Source: Nanobdellota archaeon
Lineage (GTDB): Archaea; Nanobdellota; Nanobdellia; Pacearchaeales; GW2011-AR1
Direction of reading: 5' to 3'
Length of the DNA: 15,765 bases
NCBI GenBank assembly: GCA_018901675.1
Contig: JAHIEH010000005.1
Span: 1-15,765, forward strand
Shown: positions 1-6,031 of the stretch, piece after piece
Layout: the number at the start of each line of letters is the position of its first letter
How positions within the stretch are numbered: position 1 is the first letter of the stretch
Program-made: the position numbers and the translations under genes
Notes under the pieces: model-generated
What the model was told of the DNA's origin: nothing
What the model saw: only the letters and a program-made list of their open reading frames with translations
Database searches by the model: none

Positions 1-102
1 GAATGGATTTTTCTTGACAAAATGTGGCCTGAATTTACAAAAGAAGACTTAATTGCCTGTATAGAAGATTTTCAAAACAGGCAGAGAAGATTTGGAAAGT
101 AA
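1..102 (+). CDS. C-terminal end of an unidentified protein (partial)
   Basis: An open frame enters from the left edge in frame 1 and stops at TAA 100-102, giving the last 33 residues of a protein. The visible part contains EWIFLDKMWPEF and ends in a basic tail (QNRQRRFGK). I do not recognise the family from this fragment. It converges on the metallophosphoesterase gene, and the spacer between their stops holds two perfect hairpins that could end one or both transcripts. The frame is supported by its uninterrupted reading and plausible amino-acid composition, but the fragment is short. Confidence 0.55.
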   Translation, partial: EWIFLDKMWPEFTKEDLIACIEDFQNRQRRFGK

Positions 103-122
103 GTTGAATATCTCGTGGGGGC
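103..122 (+). repeat. G-rich 20-bp repeat, copy 1
   Basis: The sequence matches GTTRAATATCTCGTGGGGGC and recurs at 1445-1464 with one mismatch (R is G here, A there). The copies lie in the two spacers flanking the metallophosphoesterase gene, in the same orientation. The GC-rich core stands out in an AT-rich region. Function unknown. Confidence 0.6.
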
Positions 123-164
123 GTGTAATACTTTTTATTACACAAGTTGATACACTTTGTGTAT
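123..164. terminator. Two perfect hairpins in a convergent spacer
   Basis: GTGTAATA (123-130) pairs with TATTACAC (136-143) around a 5-nt loop. ATACAC (150-155) pairs with GTGTAT (159-164) around TTT. They lie between two converging genes, so a terminator or transcript-end role is the simplest reading. No long T tract follows, so the assignment rests on position and symmetry. Confidence 0.4.
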
Positions 165-213
165 TAAGAGTTATATCACCATACTTTCTGGGGAGTTGAA
201 CCAATTAGAATGA

Positions 214-1206
214 TTATTTCAAATGTTCTTGTAATCTGACATTTTGATAGCTTACTCTTTCTCCATCAACAGTTAAGATACCAGTATGTCCTGCATCAAG
301 TAGACCAGAGTTCCAGAATAACTCATTAACCAATTCTCCTTCATTAACATGATTTCCATTTCTATCATTAGCTCTATGAGTTGATTCGTGAAAATGACCT
401 GTAACAGATTTTCTAACCCCTAATTCTTCATACAATGTTTTCAAATCTTCATTACCCCTATTTTCTCTTTTAATTTGAACAGGATAACCAGCTTGAACTA
501 TTTGAGGGGCAACTTGGATTGGATAAACCGAACCTTTCTTTACTTTCTCTCCTTGTAAATCAAAATCCTCCATTGCTTCTCCAAACTCAGCCATATCAAC
601 ACAAGTTTCTAAATTATCAAATTTTCTTGGGACATGACAAACAACTATTGTCTTTTCTGGAGCAGTAATTAATTTTCTTAAATCCTGCATGTTGGCGTAT
701 TGCATTGCTCCTTCTGCAAGTCCTTGCTGAAAAGCTCCAACATATTGTTCAAATTCTTCAAATTGCATTAATCCTTTTTTTGTTTGAATATATCGTCCAC
801 TTGGGATTTGGTCATGATTACCTATTTGATATTCACCACCGCATAAGAAATCAGAGCCAGGTAAAAATACTAAATGATGATCTCCTTGTTCAACTTTTTG
901 TGTTTTAGTTGTATCTATCACATTACCATACTTTTGTGAAAAATGATCCATAACAGGACCATAAGCTAAAAGGGACTCGTGACTTCCAGGTTGAACCCAT
1001 GATTCTAACCCACTTTTACCAATTGAATCTAAGATAAATGCTACATAACCTTGACTATCCTCTAATGTTCTTTGATGATTTCCGATATCTCCATTAACCA
1101 ATAGCTTCTCGGCACCTAATGATTTTAACACACTTATAGCTCTTGGAACTATTCTTGGGTCTCTATGAACATCAGAGATTACACCATATTTTGTTTGGTT
1201 TGCCAT
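214..1206 (-). CDS. Calcineurin-like metallophosphoesterase
   Basis: A 330-residue protein with the ordered metal-binding motifs of the calcineurin-like phosphoesterase superfamily: DVH (D12, H14), GDIGN (D40, N43), GSHE (74-77), a histidine in VVCH (H191) and GHFH (H271, H273). It should hydrolyse a phosphoester using two metal ions; the substrate cannot be told from sequence. Two positions deviate from the usual pattern: N43 sits where many members have Asp, and S75 replaces the usual Asn of GNHE/GNHD. The 80-odd residues between the third and fourth motifs (about 110-185) are a larger insert than in minimal members. No signal peptide is visible, so it is probably cytoplasmic. The ATG start at 1206 has a TATA box centred 25.5 nt upstream, indicating a leaderless mRNA. 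It is transcribed alone, away from the tRNA-Ile gene and converging on the partial gene at the left edge. Confidence 0.87.
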   Translation of the reverse strand: MANQTKYGVISDVHRDPRIVPRAISVLKSLGAEKLLVNGDIGNHQRTLEDSQGYVAFILDSIGKSGLESWVQPGSHESLLAYGPVMDHFSQKYGNVIDTTKTQKVEQGDHHLVFLPGSDFLCGGEYQIGNHDQIPSGRYIQTKKGLMQFEEFEQYVGAFQQGLAEGAMQYANMQDLRKLITAPEKTIVVCHVPRKFDNLETCVDMAEFGEAMEDFDLQGEKVKKGSVYPIQVAPQIVQAGYPVQIKRENRGNEDLKTLYEELGVRKSVTGHFHESTHRANDRNGNHVNEGELVNELFWNSGLLDAGHTGILTVDGERVSYQNVRLQEHLK

Positions 1207-1227
1207 GTTTTATATAAAAATTAGGCG

Positions 1228-1235
1228 TATTTAAA
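1228..1235 (-). promoter_or_regulatory. TATA box of the metallophosphoesterase gene
   Basis: On the - strand this reads TTTAAATA, preceded by GG. Its centre lies 25.5 nt from the first base of the ATG at 1206, the spacing expected if transcription starts at the start codon. Confidence 0.6.
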
Positions 1236-1355
1236 CCTTACTATAGATACTACTCCATAGTTACTAATATTATCTTATGGTGGTATTATTTCTCCTAAAA
1301 TCCTAACCTCAAATTTAGGAAAATTGCGGGGGCGTTGAACCAGCCATAAAAAAAT

Positions 1356-1382
1356 AAAAGTTGTTCTAAACTGCCAACTTTT
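1356..1382. terminator. Hairpin flanked by A/T tracts
   Basis: AAAAGTTG (1356-1363) pairs with CAACTTTT (1375-1382) around an 11-nt loop. T tracts follow the stem on both strands, so it could act bidirectionally. It lies downstream of tRNA-Ile on the - strand and upstream of the metallophosphoesterase promoter, where it could insulate the two. Confidence 0.4.
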
Positions 1383-1444
1383 TTGATGAAAAAACTTTAT
1401 CGTCGACAAACCTCTTAGAAATATCGTGCTAACATGAACCTAAG

Positions 1445-1464
1445 GTTAAATATCTCGTGGGGGC
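1445..1464 (+). repeat. G-rich 20-bp repeat, copy 2
   Basis: A 19/20 match to 103-122, same orientation, on the other side of the metallophosphoesterase gene. See copy 1. Confidence 0.6.
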
Positions 1465-1488
1465 ATTAATCCTTCTCCTAATAAATAT

Positions 1489-1495
1489 AAAAAAA
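1489..1495 (-). terminator. T tract ending the tRNA-Ile transcript
   Basis: Seven consecutive T on the - strand directly follow the discriminator base of tRNA-Ile, matching the oligo-T termination signals common in archaea. Confidence 0.55.
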
Positions 1496-1570
1496 TGAGC
1501 CTGCACAGATTTGAACTGTGGACCCCCACCGTATCAGAGTGGTGCTCTAACCAGGCTGAGCTACAGGCTC
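1496..1570 (-). tRNA. tRNA-Ile (GAT anticodon)
   Basis: The 75-nt cloverleaf is complete. Acceptor GAGCCTG (1564-1570) pairs perfectly with CAGGCTC (its 3' strand, 1497-1503). The D arm is GCTC/GAGC with a GG-containing loop. The anticodon stem CCACT/GGTGG holds the loop CTGATAC, giving anticodon GAT at 1533-1535. A 5-nt variable loop is followed by T stem CACAG/CTGTG with loop TTCAAAT. The discriminator base is A and CCA is not encoded, so it must be added post-transcriptionally. There is no intron. A TATA box lies about 30 nt upstream and a T tract follows the 3' end. It diverges from rpl15e. Confidence 0.95.
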
Positions 1571-1596
1571 TCATTCAATACAGATAATATGTTTAT

Positions 1597-1604
1597 TTTA
1601 TAAA
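1597..1604 (-). promoter_or_regulatory. TATA box of tRNA-Ile
   Basis: TTTATAAA preceded on the - strand by the purine-rich, BRE-like AAAACC. Its centre is about 30 nt from the mature tRNA 5' end, leaving a few nt of leader for RNase P. Confidence 0.6.
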
Positions 1605-1628
1605 GGTTTTTAATTGGCTTACAAAACC

Positions 1629-1636
1629 TTTAAAAG
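1629..1636 (+). promoter_or_regulatory. TATA box of rpl15e
   Basis: TTTAAAAG preceded by AAAACC, centred 25.5 nt before the ATG at 1658. This position favours the upstream ATG over the internal one at 1697. Confidence 0.6.
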
Positions 1637-1657
1637 CATATTTTTTCTACATAAACT

Positions 1658-2266
1658 ATGGCACAGGAAAAAAAACAGGAGAATGTAAATAAATCCATGA
1701 AGGGTTTTTATCATTACATTCAGCAGGCATGGAAAAAACCAGACGTAGAATTATTAAGAAAAAGAATGGTAGATTGGAGAAAATCCGAAGCAATAGTCAA
1801 AGTTGAAAAACCCTTGCGTTTAGATAAAGCTCGCGCTTTGGGATACAAGGCGAAAAAAGGGTTTATCATTGCAAGAGTGAGAATAAAAAGAGGGGGGCAT
1901 AAAAATCCAAAGATAAACAAAGGAAGAAGAAGCAAAAGGCAGACAATAAGAAAAACTCTAAAAATGAGTTATCAATGGATTGCAGAGCAAAGAACTGCAA
2001 AAAAGTTCACAAACCTTGAAGTTTTGAATTCATACAAAATAGGAAAGGATGGAATTCATTATTTTTATGAAGTTATTCTTGTTGATCCAAAAATGCCGGA
2101 AATAACATCCGATAAAAACATAAACTGGGTTTGCAATCCTTCTAATAAAGGGAGAGTCTTTAGAGGCTTAACAAGTGCAGCAAAAAAATCAAGAGGTTTA
2201 AGAACTAAATCTCACAACTTGAAAGTAAGGCCGTCTATAAGAGCACGTGGAAGATTAGGGAAATAG
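1658..2266 (+). CDS. rpl15e: Large-subunit ribosomal protein L15e
   Basis: A 202-residue basic protein matching the archaeal/eukaryal L15e family: an N-terminal YHYIQQAWKKP segment, the DKARALGYKAKKGFIIARVR core with a following RGG motif, EVLNSYKIGKD, YEVILVDP and the near C-terminal RGLTSAAKKSRGL. L15e is an rRNA-binding protein of the large subunit, absent from bacteria, so it fixes the domain as Archaea. The 13 residues before the internal ATG at 1697 (MAQEKKQENVNKS) extend beyond the usual family start. I keep the upstream ATG because the TATA box is positioned exactly for leaderless translation from 1658. The gene is divergent from tRNA-Ile. A small inverted repeat, AGGATTAATCCT, overlaps the stop codon region. 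Confidence 0.95.
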   Translation: MAQEKKQENVNKSMKGFYHYIQQAWKKPDVELLRKRMVDWRKSEAIVKVEKPLRLDKARALGYKAKKGFIIARVRIKRGGHKNPKINKGRRSKRQTIRKTLKMSYQWIAEQRTAKKFTNLEVLNSYKIGKDGIHYFYEVILVDPKMPEITSDKNINWVCNPSNKGRVFRGLTSAAKKSRGLRTKSHNLKVRPSIRARGRLGK

Positions 2267-2328
2267 GATTAATCCTTTTGTTGAGTAGTGATATTGGCGG
2301 ATAAATTTAACTTCTAATCGAAACTTAA

Positions 2329-2338
2329 TTAAATATAA
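2329..2338 (+). promoter_or_regulatory. TATA box of the DUF5661-like gene
   Basis: TTAAATATAA, centred about 24.5 nt before the ATG at 2358. Confidence 0.5.
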
Positions 2339-2357
2339 TTTTCTTAATAAAACAATC

Positions 2358-2633
2358 ATGCCTAAAAAACATTTCACAAAAGAGGAAGCTAAAAAAATTG
2401 GGAAACAACTTGGGATTAATTGGAAAAAGTGGAATGTCGAACAATTCAGAATGGGTATGGATGTTGAACTTGAACACGGAAAAATTCACAAAAGAACAAA
2501 TGTCACAAATGACAACCCAATATCAACAGGAAAAATTGCCCTTGCCCATTTAAATGAATTTGCCGATTATTACACACGATTAGATAAGTTGGAAGAACAG
2601 GCAAAAAAATTCTGGAAGAGAAGAAAACCTTAA
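2358..2633 (+). CDS. DUF5661-like small conserved protein
   Basis: A 91-residue protein beginning TKEEAKKIGKQLGINW and containing QFRMGMDVELEHG, NVTNDNPISTGKIALAHL and DYYTRLDKLEEQ. I recognise this combination as resembling the DUF5661 family from memory, without a search. The family function is unknown. The sequence is soluble and largely helical with a basic C-terminus (KKFWKRRKP), and the conserved acidic/His patch (DVELEHGKIHKRT) is the likely functional surface. It has its own TATA box and sits between rpl15e and the ligase gene, which suggests no specific partner. Confidence 0.8.
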   Translation: MPKKHFTKEEAKKIGKQLGINWKKWNVEQFRMGMDVELEHGKIHKRTNVTNDNPISTGKIALAHLNEFADYYTRLDKLEEQAKKFWKRRKP

Positions 2634-2668
2634 ACTTAAAAACTCTGCTTATTTTATCCTCATTAAAG

Positions 2669-4384
2669 GTGAAAATGCTTTATAAAAAACTTGCAGAACT
2701 TTATGAAGAATTAGATTCAACAAGCAAACGCCTTGAAAAAACAGAAATTCTTTCAAAATTTTTTAGATACCTCCCAGAATCAGACAGAGAAACATTATAC
2801 TTGCTTTTAGGAAACATCTATCCCGAATACAGCAAGAAAAAAATAGGAATCAGCAATCAGTTAACGATAAAAGCAATCTCAAAAGCAACAGGCATAAATG
2901 ATAAGGAGATTGTAAAAGAATGGAAATCAATAGGGGATTTAGGAAAAGTTGGAGAACTCTTAACCAAACACAAAAAACAATCCACTTTAGCAAGCCATGT
3001 TTTAACAACTCAAAAAGTTCTTGAAAACTTAAGAAAACTTCCAGAGCTGGAAGGCAAAGGAACAGTGGATAAAAAACTTTCTTTGATAGTAGAACTTTTC
3101 ACATCTGCTTCCCCAATAGAAGCAAAATATTTAATAAGAACTCTTATCGGAGATTTGAGAATTGGCATTCAAGAAAGCACAATTAAAGAAGCAATGGCAT
3201 CTGCATTTTTTGACAAAGACAAAGAAGCAGCAAAAGAATTAGAATATGCAATAGACAAAGCAAACGACTTGGCAGAAGTTTTTGATATTGCAAAAAAAGG
3301 AAAATTAAAAGACTTAGATAAAATTTCACTTGAAGTGGGAAAACCAATAAAAGTTATGCTTGCCCAAAAAGTTAAAACAATAGAAGAGGGATTTAATGCT
3401 TTGGGAAAGCCATGCGCAATAGAATACAAATACGATGGTTTTCGTCTATTAATCCACAAGAAAGGAAATGAAGTAATTTTGTTCACCAGAAGGCTTGAAA
3501 ATGTAACAAAACAATTTCCTGAAGTTGTAGATTATGTAAAAAAATATGTGGAGGGGAATTCTTTCATTTTGGATTCAGAAGCAGTGGGTTTTGATGAAAA
3601 AACAAAAATTTACAAGCCATTTCAAAGTATAAGCCAAAGAATCAGACGAAAATATGATATAGAGAAACTGCAAAAAGAGTTGCCAGTAGAAGTGAATGTT
3701 TTTGATATTATTTACTACAATAGCAAATCCCTGATAGACGAACCATTTGAAAAAAGAAACGCTTTAATAAAAAAGATAGTTCATAATCAGAAATACAAAA
3801 TAATCAGTGCAAAACAGATAATAACTGACAGCAAGGAAAAAGCAGAAGACTTTTATAAAAGGGCCTTAAAAGACAACCAAGAAGGAATAATGATGAAAAG
3901 TCTTAAAGCTCTTTACAAGCCAGGCAGAAGAGTAGGATACATGCTGAAAATGAAACCTGAAGAGCGTGATTTAGATTTGGTTATTGTTGGGGCAGAGTAT
4001 GGAACAGGAAAAAGAAGTGGATGGCTGTCGAGTTTTATTCTTGCATGCAGAGATAGTAAAACAGGAAAATTCCTTGAAATAGGAAAAATGGGAACAGGCA
4101 TAAAAGAAAAAGAAGAAGAAGGTATGTCTTTCCACGAACTTACAGAGAAAGTTAAGCCTTTAATTATAGAAGAAAAAGGAAAAACAGTAAAAATCAAGCC
4201 GAGAATAGTTCTCTCTATAACTTATCAGGAAATTCAGAAATCTCCAAATTACAGCTCTGGCTTTGCTTTAAGATTTCCAAGATTTACCTCTCTCCGCCCA
4301 GACCGCTCTCCAAATGACATTTCCACTTTAGAAGAAATAAAAAAAGATTTCTCCAGCCAAAAAAGAAATTATAAGTATGGATAA
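2669..4384 (+). CDS. lig: ATP-dependent DNA ligase (archaeal LigI-like)
   Basis: A 571-residue protein of normal archaeal ligase length. It joins DNA nicks using ATP, acting at Okazaki fragments and in repair. An all-helical N-terminal DNA-binding domain (about 1-220) precedes the adenylation domain. Motif I is KYDGFR, with the AMP-accepting lysine at K254. Motif V includes EGIMMKS (405-411) and the K427/K429 pair of LKMKPEE. A C-terminal OB domain contains GKMGTG and ends in RFPRFTSLRPDRSP, a family hallmark. The frame opens at GTG 2669, with an in-frame ATG at 2675 (third codon); either could be the start. A TATA-like CTTAAAAAC at 2635-2643 lies about 30 nt before the GTG. It may replicate together with the MCM and RPA-like genes downstream, but there are unrelated genes between them. 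Confidence 0.95.
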   Translation: MKMLYKKLAELYEELDSTSKRLEKTEILSKFFRYLPESDRETLYLLLGNIYPEYSKKKIGISNQLTIKAISKATGINDKEIVKEWKSIGDLGKVGELLTKHKKQSTLASHVLTTQKVLENLRKLPELEGKGTVDKKLSLIVELFTSASPIEAKYLIRTLIGDLRIGIQESTIKEAMASAFFDKDKEAAKELEYAIDKANDLAEVFDIAKKGKLKDLDKISLEVGKPIKVMLAQKVKTIEEGFNALGKPCAIEYKYDGFRLLIHKKGNEVILFTRRLENVTKQFPEVVDYVKKYVEGNSFILDSEAVGFDEKTKIYKPFQSISQRIRRKYDIEKLQKELPVEVNVFDIIYYNSKSLIDEPFEKRNALIKKIVHNQKYKIISAKQIITDSKEKAEDFYKRALKDNQEGIMMKSLKALYKPGRRVGYMLKMKPEERDLDLVIVGAEYGTGKRSGWLSSFILACRDSKTGKFLEIGKMGTGIKEKEEEGMSFHELTEKVKPLIIEEKGKTVKIKPRIVLSITYQEIQKSPNYSSGFALRFPRFTSLRPDRSPNDISTLEEIKKDFSSQKRNYKYG

Positions 4385-4385
4385 A

Positions 4386-4393
4386 TTAAAAAA
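4386..4393 (+). promoter_or_regulatory. TATA box of the 106-residue membrane protein gene
   Basis: TTAAAAAA, beginning right after the ligase stop codon and centred 25.5 nt before the ATG at 4415. Confidence 0.4.
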
Positions 4394-4414
4394 GCTAAGA
4401 TTTCTAATAATAAC

Positions 4415-4735
4415 ATGAAGAGTAAATTAACAATTCCTTTGTTTATAATCAATTTGATAATATTAATCACATTGTTTATACAATTTTTAAACGCAGTGTT
4501 TTATGAAATAAAAATAGGAGGATATCTTGAATTTATTTTATTTATGATGAATTTGGTAGGAATATTTGCATATCCTATTTTAACAATAATTTCGGGGGTA
4601 TTAATTTATACCATTAAGAAAAGCAATCTGGAAGGAATGAAACTTTCCATAAGCTCGTTTGTCATTTCGATAATTAATATAATATTAAATTATTCTCTTC
4701 TTAAAGGTGCTTTTAAATACGGTCTTTGGTCTTGA
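4415..4735 (+). CDS. Small multi-pass membrane protein, unknown function
   Basis: A 106-residue very hydrophobic protein. Likely membrane segments are at about 6-28, 38-67 (possibly two closely packed helices) and 76-96, separated by short loops with a basic YTIKKSNLEGMK stretch before the last helix. I recognise no family. The start is supported by a TATA-like sequence at the common 25-nt spacing. It lies between the ligase and TBP genes on the same strand and is probably transcribed independently. It is real by composition and context, though small hydrophobic frames in AT-rich DNA deserve caution. Confidence 0.65.
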   Translation: MKSKLTIPLFIINLIILITLFIQFLNAVFYEIKIGGYLEFILFMMNLVGIFAYPILTIISGVLIYTIKKSNLEGMKLSISSFVISIINIILNYSLLKGAFKYGLWS

Positions 4736-4755
4736 TTCTTAACTCCCCAAAACTC

Positions 4756-4773
4756 TTTATAAAGCTTTATAAA
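4756..4773 (+). promoter_or_regulatory. Tandem TATA boxes upstream of the TBP gene
   Basis: CTTTATAAAG occurs twice head to tail (4755-4764 and 4765-4774), giving two TTTATAAA boxes exactly 10 bp, about one helical turn, apart. Initiation 25 nt downstream would leave a leader of roughly 75-90 nt before the TBP start at 4872. A weaker alternative, TAATATTTAAG, lies at 4804-4814. Confidence 0.5.
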
Positions 4774-4822
4774 GGTATTTTCTATAATTTTAATATCGGA
4801 AACTAATATTTAAGTTTTTGAG

Positions 4823-4849
4823 ACAGAAAATTTATAGCAAATTTTCTGT
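4823..4849 (+). promoter_or_regulatory. Perfect 11-bp hairpin in the TBP leader
   Basis: ACAGAAAATTT (4823-4833) pairs perfectly with AAATTTTCTGT (4839-4849) around a 5-nt loop, 22 nt before the TBP ATG. It could be an RNA structure in the leader or a dyad operator in DNA. It also explains why the frame extending upstream of the ATG is unlikely to be coding. Confidence 0.55.
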
Positions 4850-4871
4850 ATTGAAGAATAGCAAAAATCAA

Positions 4872-5426
4872 ATGACAGAAGCAAAAAACAACTACAAGGT
4901 GCAAAATATTGTTGCTACTGCATCTTTAGGAAAGCCAGTCCCATTAACAAAATTGGCAAGAACACAGCCAAACACAGAATATAATCCCGAAACTTTTCCA
5001 GGATTAGTATTAAGAGTGAAAGAACCCAAATCAGCGGTTCTTGTTTTCTCGTCAGGAAATCTTGTGTGCACAGGAACAAAATCTACTGCACAAGTCAGGC
5101 AGGTTATAGACGCTGTAATAAAACAGCTAAAAAAGATAAATGTCAAAATAACTACAAAGCCAAAAATAACTGTTCAGAATATCGTAGCCTCTGGTTCTAT
5201 CAATTTAAAGTTAAACTTAAATTTTCTTGCATTAGAAATGAAGAATACCGAATACGAACCAGAGCAGTTTCCAGGCCTCGTTTACAAGCTTATAGAGCCA
5301 AATGCGACTTTTTTATTGTTTAGCAATGGTAAGCTTGTTTGTACAGGAACAAAGAACAAGCAGCAGTTAGAAGACAGCATGACTCAGCTTACAAAAAACA
5401 TCAAAGTTGCCTTGAAAAATTATTAG
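4872..5426 (+). CDS. tbp: TATA-binding protein (TBP)
   Basis: A 184-residue protein made of two imperfect TBP repeats. Residues 11-90 carry VQNIVATASLG, FPGLV (42-46) and VCTGTK (65-70). Residues 101-180 carry VQNIVASGSI, FPGLV (133-137) and VCTGTK (156-161). TBP binds the TATA box and, with TFB, recruits RNA polymerase. I chose ATG 4872 rather than the upstream in-frame TTG at 4818: family members begin about ten residues before the first repeat, and the intervening sequence is a perfect hairpin. The acidic C-terminal tail found in some archaeal TBPs is absent. Unlike most genes here it has no TATA box 25 nt before the ATG. Tandem TATA boxes lie about 100 nt upstream and a hairpin sits in the leader, which suggests autoregulation (inference). 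Confidence 0.96.
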   Translation: MTEAKNNYKVQNIVATASLGKPVPLTKLARTQPNTEYNPETFPGLVLRVKEPKSAVLVFSSGNLVCTGTKSTAQVRQVIDAVIKQLKKINVKITTKPKITVQNIVASGSINLKLNLNFLALEMKNTEYEPEQFPGLVYKLIEPNATFLLFSNGKLVCTGTKNKQQLEDSMTQLTKNIKVALKNY

Positions 5427-5463
5427 ATATCATGTAATTCTATAGTAGTATCATGTAGGAAGT

Positions 5464-5471
5464 TTTATAAA
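5464..5471 (+). promoter_or_regulatory. TATA box of the nucleotidyltransferase gene
   Basis: TTTATAAA preceded by GGAAGT, centred 26.5 nt before the ATG at 5494. Just upstream is a short direct repeat, TATCATGTA (5428-5436 and 5450-5458), which may be chance. Confidence 0.55.
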
Positions 5472-5493
5472 TAGATATATCTGCATTTATTCT

Positions 5494-5919
5494 ATGAACA
5501 TAAATCAGAAAATAAATGAGAAGAGCAAAGATACAGGGAGAAAAGTTCTCTCTACTAAGATAGAAGAAAAATCATTATTTAAAGGAAAAGACTTAGGGCT
5601 TTTAAAAGAAGTTTATGAATTCTTAGCGAAAGGAGGAAGTGATAATACATGGCTTCGTGGTTCTGTTGTGGAAAAGGCTATAAGAGGAGAACCAAGGCAC
5701 TATCAAGATATAGACTTGTTAGTATCAGAAGGTTATAGCTCAGCAATACTCTTGTCTTTTCTTAGTCTAAAATATGAAAAGTATAAAGACTGGAAAGTAG
5801 AGAATTTATCCAAAAGGGTAATAGCCGGATATGTCGGACGACCAGCAATAGCTCATAGATTTAAAATCAGAAGTGCGAAAACCAATACTCCGATAGATAT
5901 ATCTTTTGAGCCAATTTGA
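5494..5919 (+). CDS. Predicted minimal nucleotidyltransferase (pol beta superfamily)
   Basis: A 141-residue protein with the signature of small pol beta-type nucleotidyltransferases: LRGSVV (G56, S57), the metal-binding pair in YQDIDLLV (D72, D74), and a third acidic residue in TPIDISFEP (D135). These predict transfer of a nucleotide to a protein, RNA or small molecule. The target is not evident. The N-terminal 25 residues are polar and lysine-rich. Such domains often form MNT/HEPN toxin-antitoxin pairs, but no HEPN-like gene lies beside it here: the neighbours are TBP and MCM on the same strand. A T8 tract follows the stop. The family assignment is by motif only and distant from well-known members. 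Confidence 0.65.
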   Translation: MNINQKINEKSKDTGRKVLSTKIEEKSLFKGKDLGLLKEVYEFLAKGGSDNTWLRGSVVEKAIRGEPRHYQDIDLLVSEGYSSAILLSFLSLKYEKYKDWKVENLSKRVIAGYVGRPAIAHRFKIRSAKTNTPIDISFEPI

Positions 5920-5928
5920 TTAAGATTC

Positions 5929-5936
5929 TTTTTTTT
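5929..5936 (+). terminator. T8 tract after the nucleotidyltransferase gene
   Basis: Eight consecutive T beginning 10 nt after the TGA stop, a typical archaeal oligo-T terminator. No stem precedes it. It separates this gene from mcm. Confidence 0.55.
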
Positions 5937-6000
5937 ACCCCTTCAGAATAAAAAACCTCCTGTTTTTACATAAAAAGATATCTATATCTCCTAATAGAAA

Positions 6001-6008
6001 TTAATAAA
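6001..6008 (+). promoter_or_regulatory. TATA box of mcm
   Basis: TTAATAAA within an A/T-rich run, preceded by purine-rich TAGAAA and centred 27.5 nt before the ATG at 6032. Confidence 0.45.
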
Positions 6009-6031
6009 AACAAATCCTTCAGTACTATTTC

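Larger units (their letters stand above)
1207..1495. other. Spacer without a protein gene
   Basis: No credible coding frame is seen. The spacer holds the metallophosphoesterase promoter (1228-1235), the G-rich sequence GCGGGGGCGTTGAACC (1326-1341), a hairpin flanked by A/T tracts (1356-1382), the second copy of the 20-bp repeat (1445-1464), and the T tract ending the tRNA transcript (1489-1495 on -). The remaining sequence, about 1390-1440, shows nothing I can name. Confidence 0.5.

Noticed and set aside
190..202. GGTTCAACTCCCC on the - strand, identical to 13087-13099, as a second tRNA T arm or attachment site
   Set aside because: The surrounding bases do not form a T stem or any other tRNA arm, and a 13-bp match in a window this size can occur by chance.
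1384..1440. Possible C/D box RNA starting at TTGATGAA
   Set aside because: No D box (CTGA) or flanking terminal stem is found at a suitable distance.
1697..2266. Shorter L15e starting at the internal ATG
   Set aside because: It matches the family start better, but the TATA box is positioned exactly for the upstream ATG. Kept as an alternative only.
4818..4871. Upstream in-frame TTG extension of TBP adding 18 residues
   Set aside because: The region is a perfect hairpin, TTG is a poor start, and archaeal TBPs begin about ten residues before the first repeat, as with ATG 4872.
5428..5458. Direct repeat TATCATGTA as an operator
   Set aside because: Only 9 bp, two copies, AT-rich context; easily chance.
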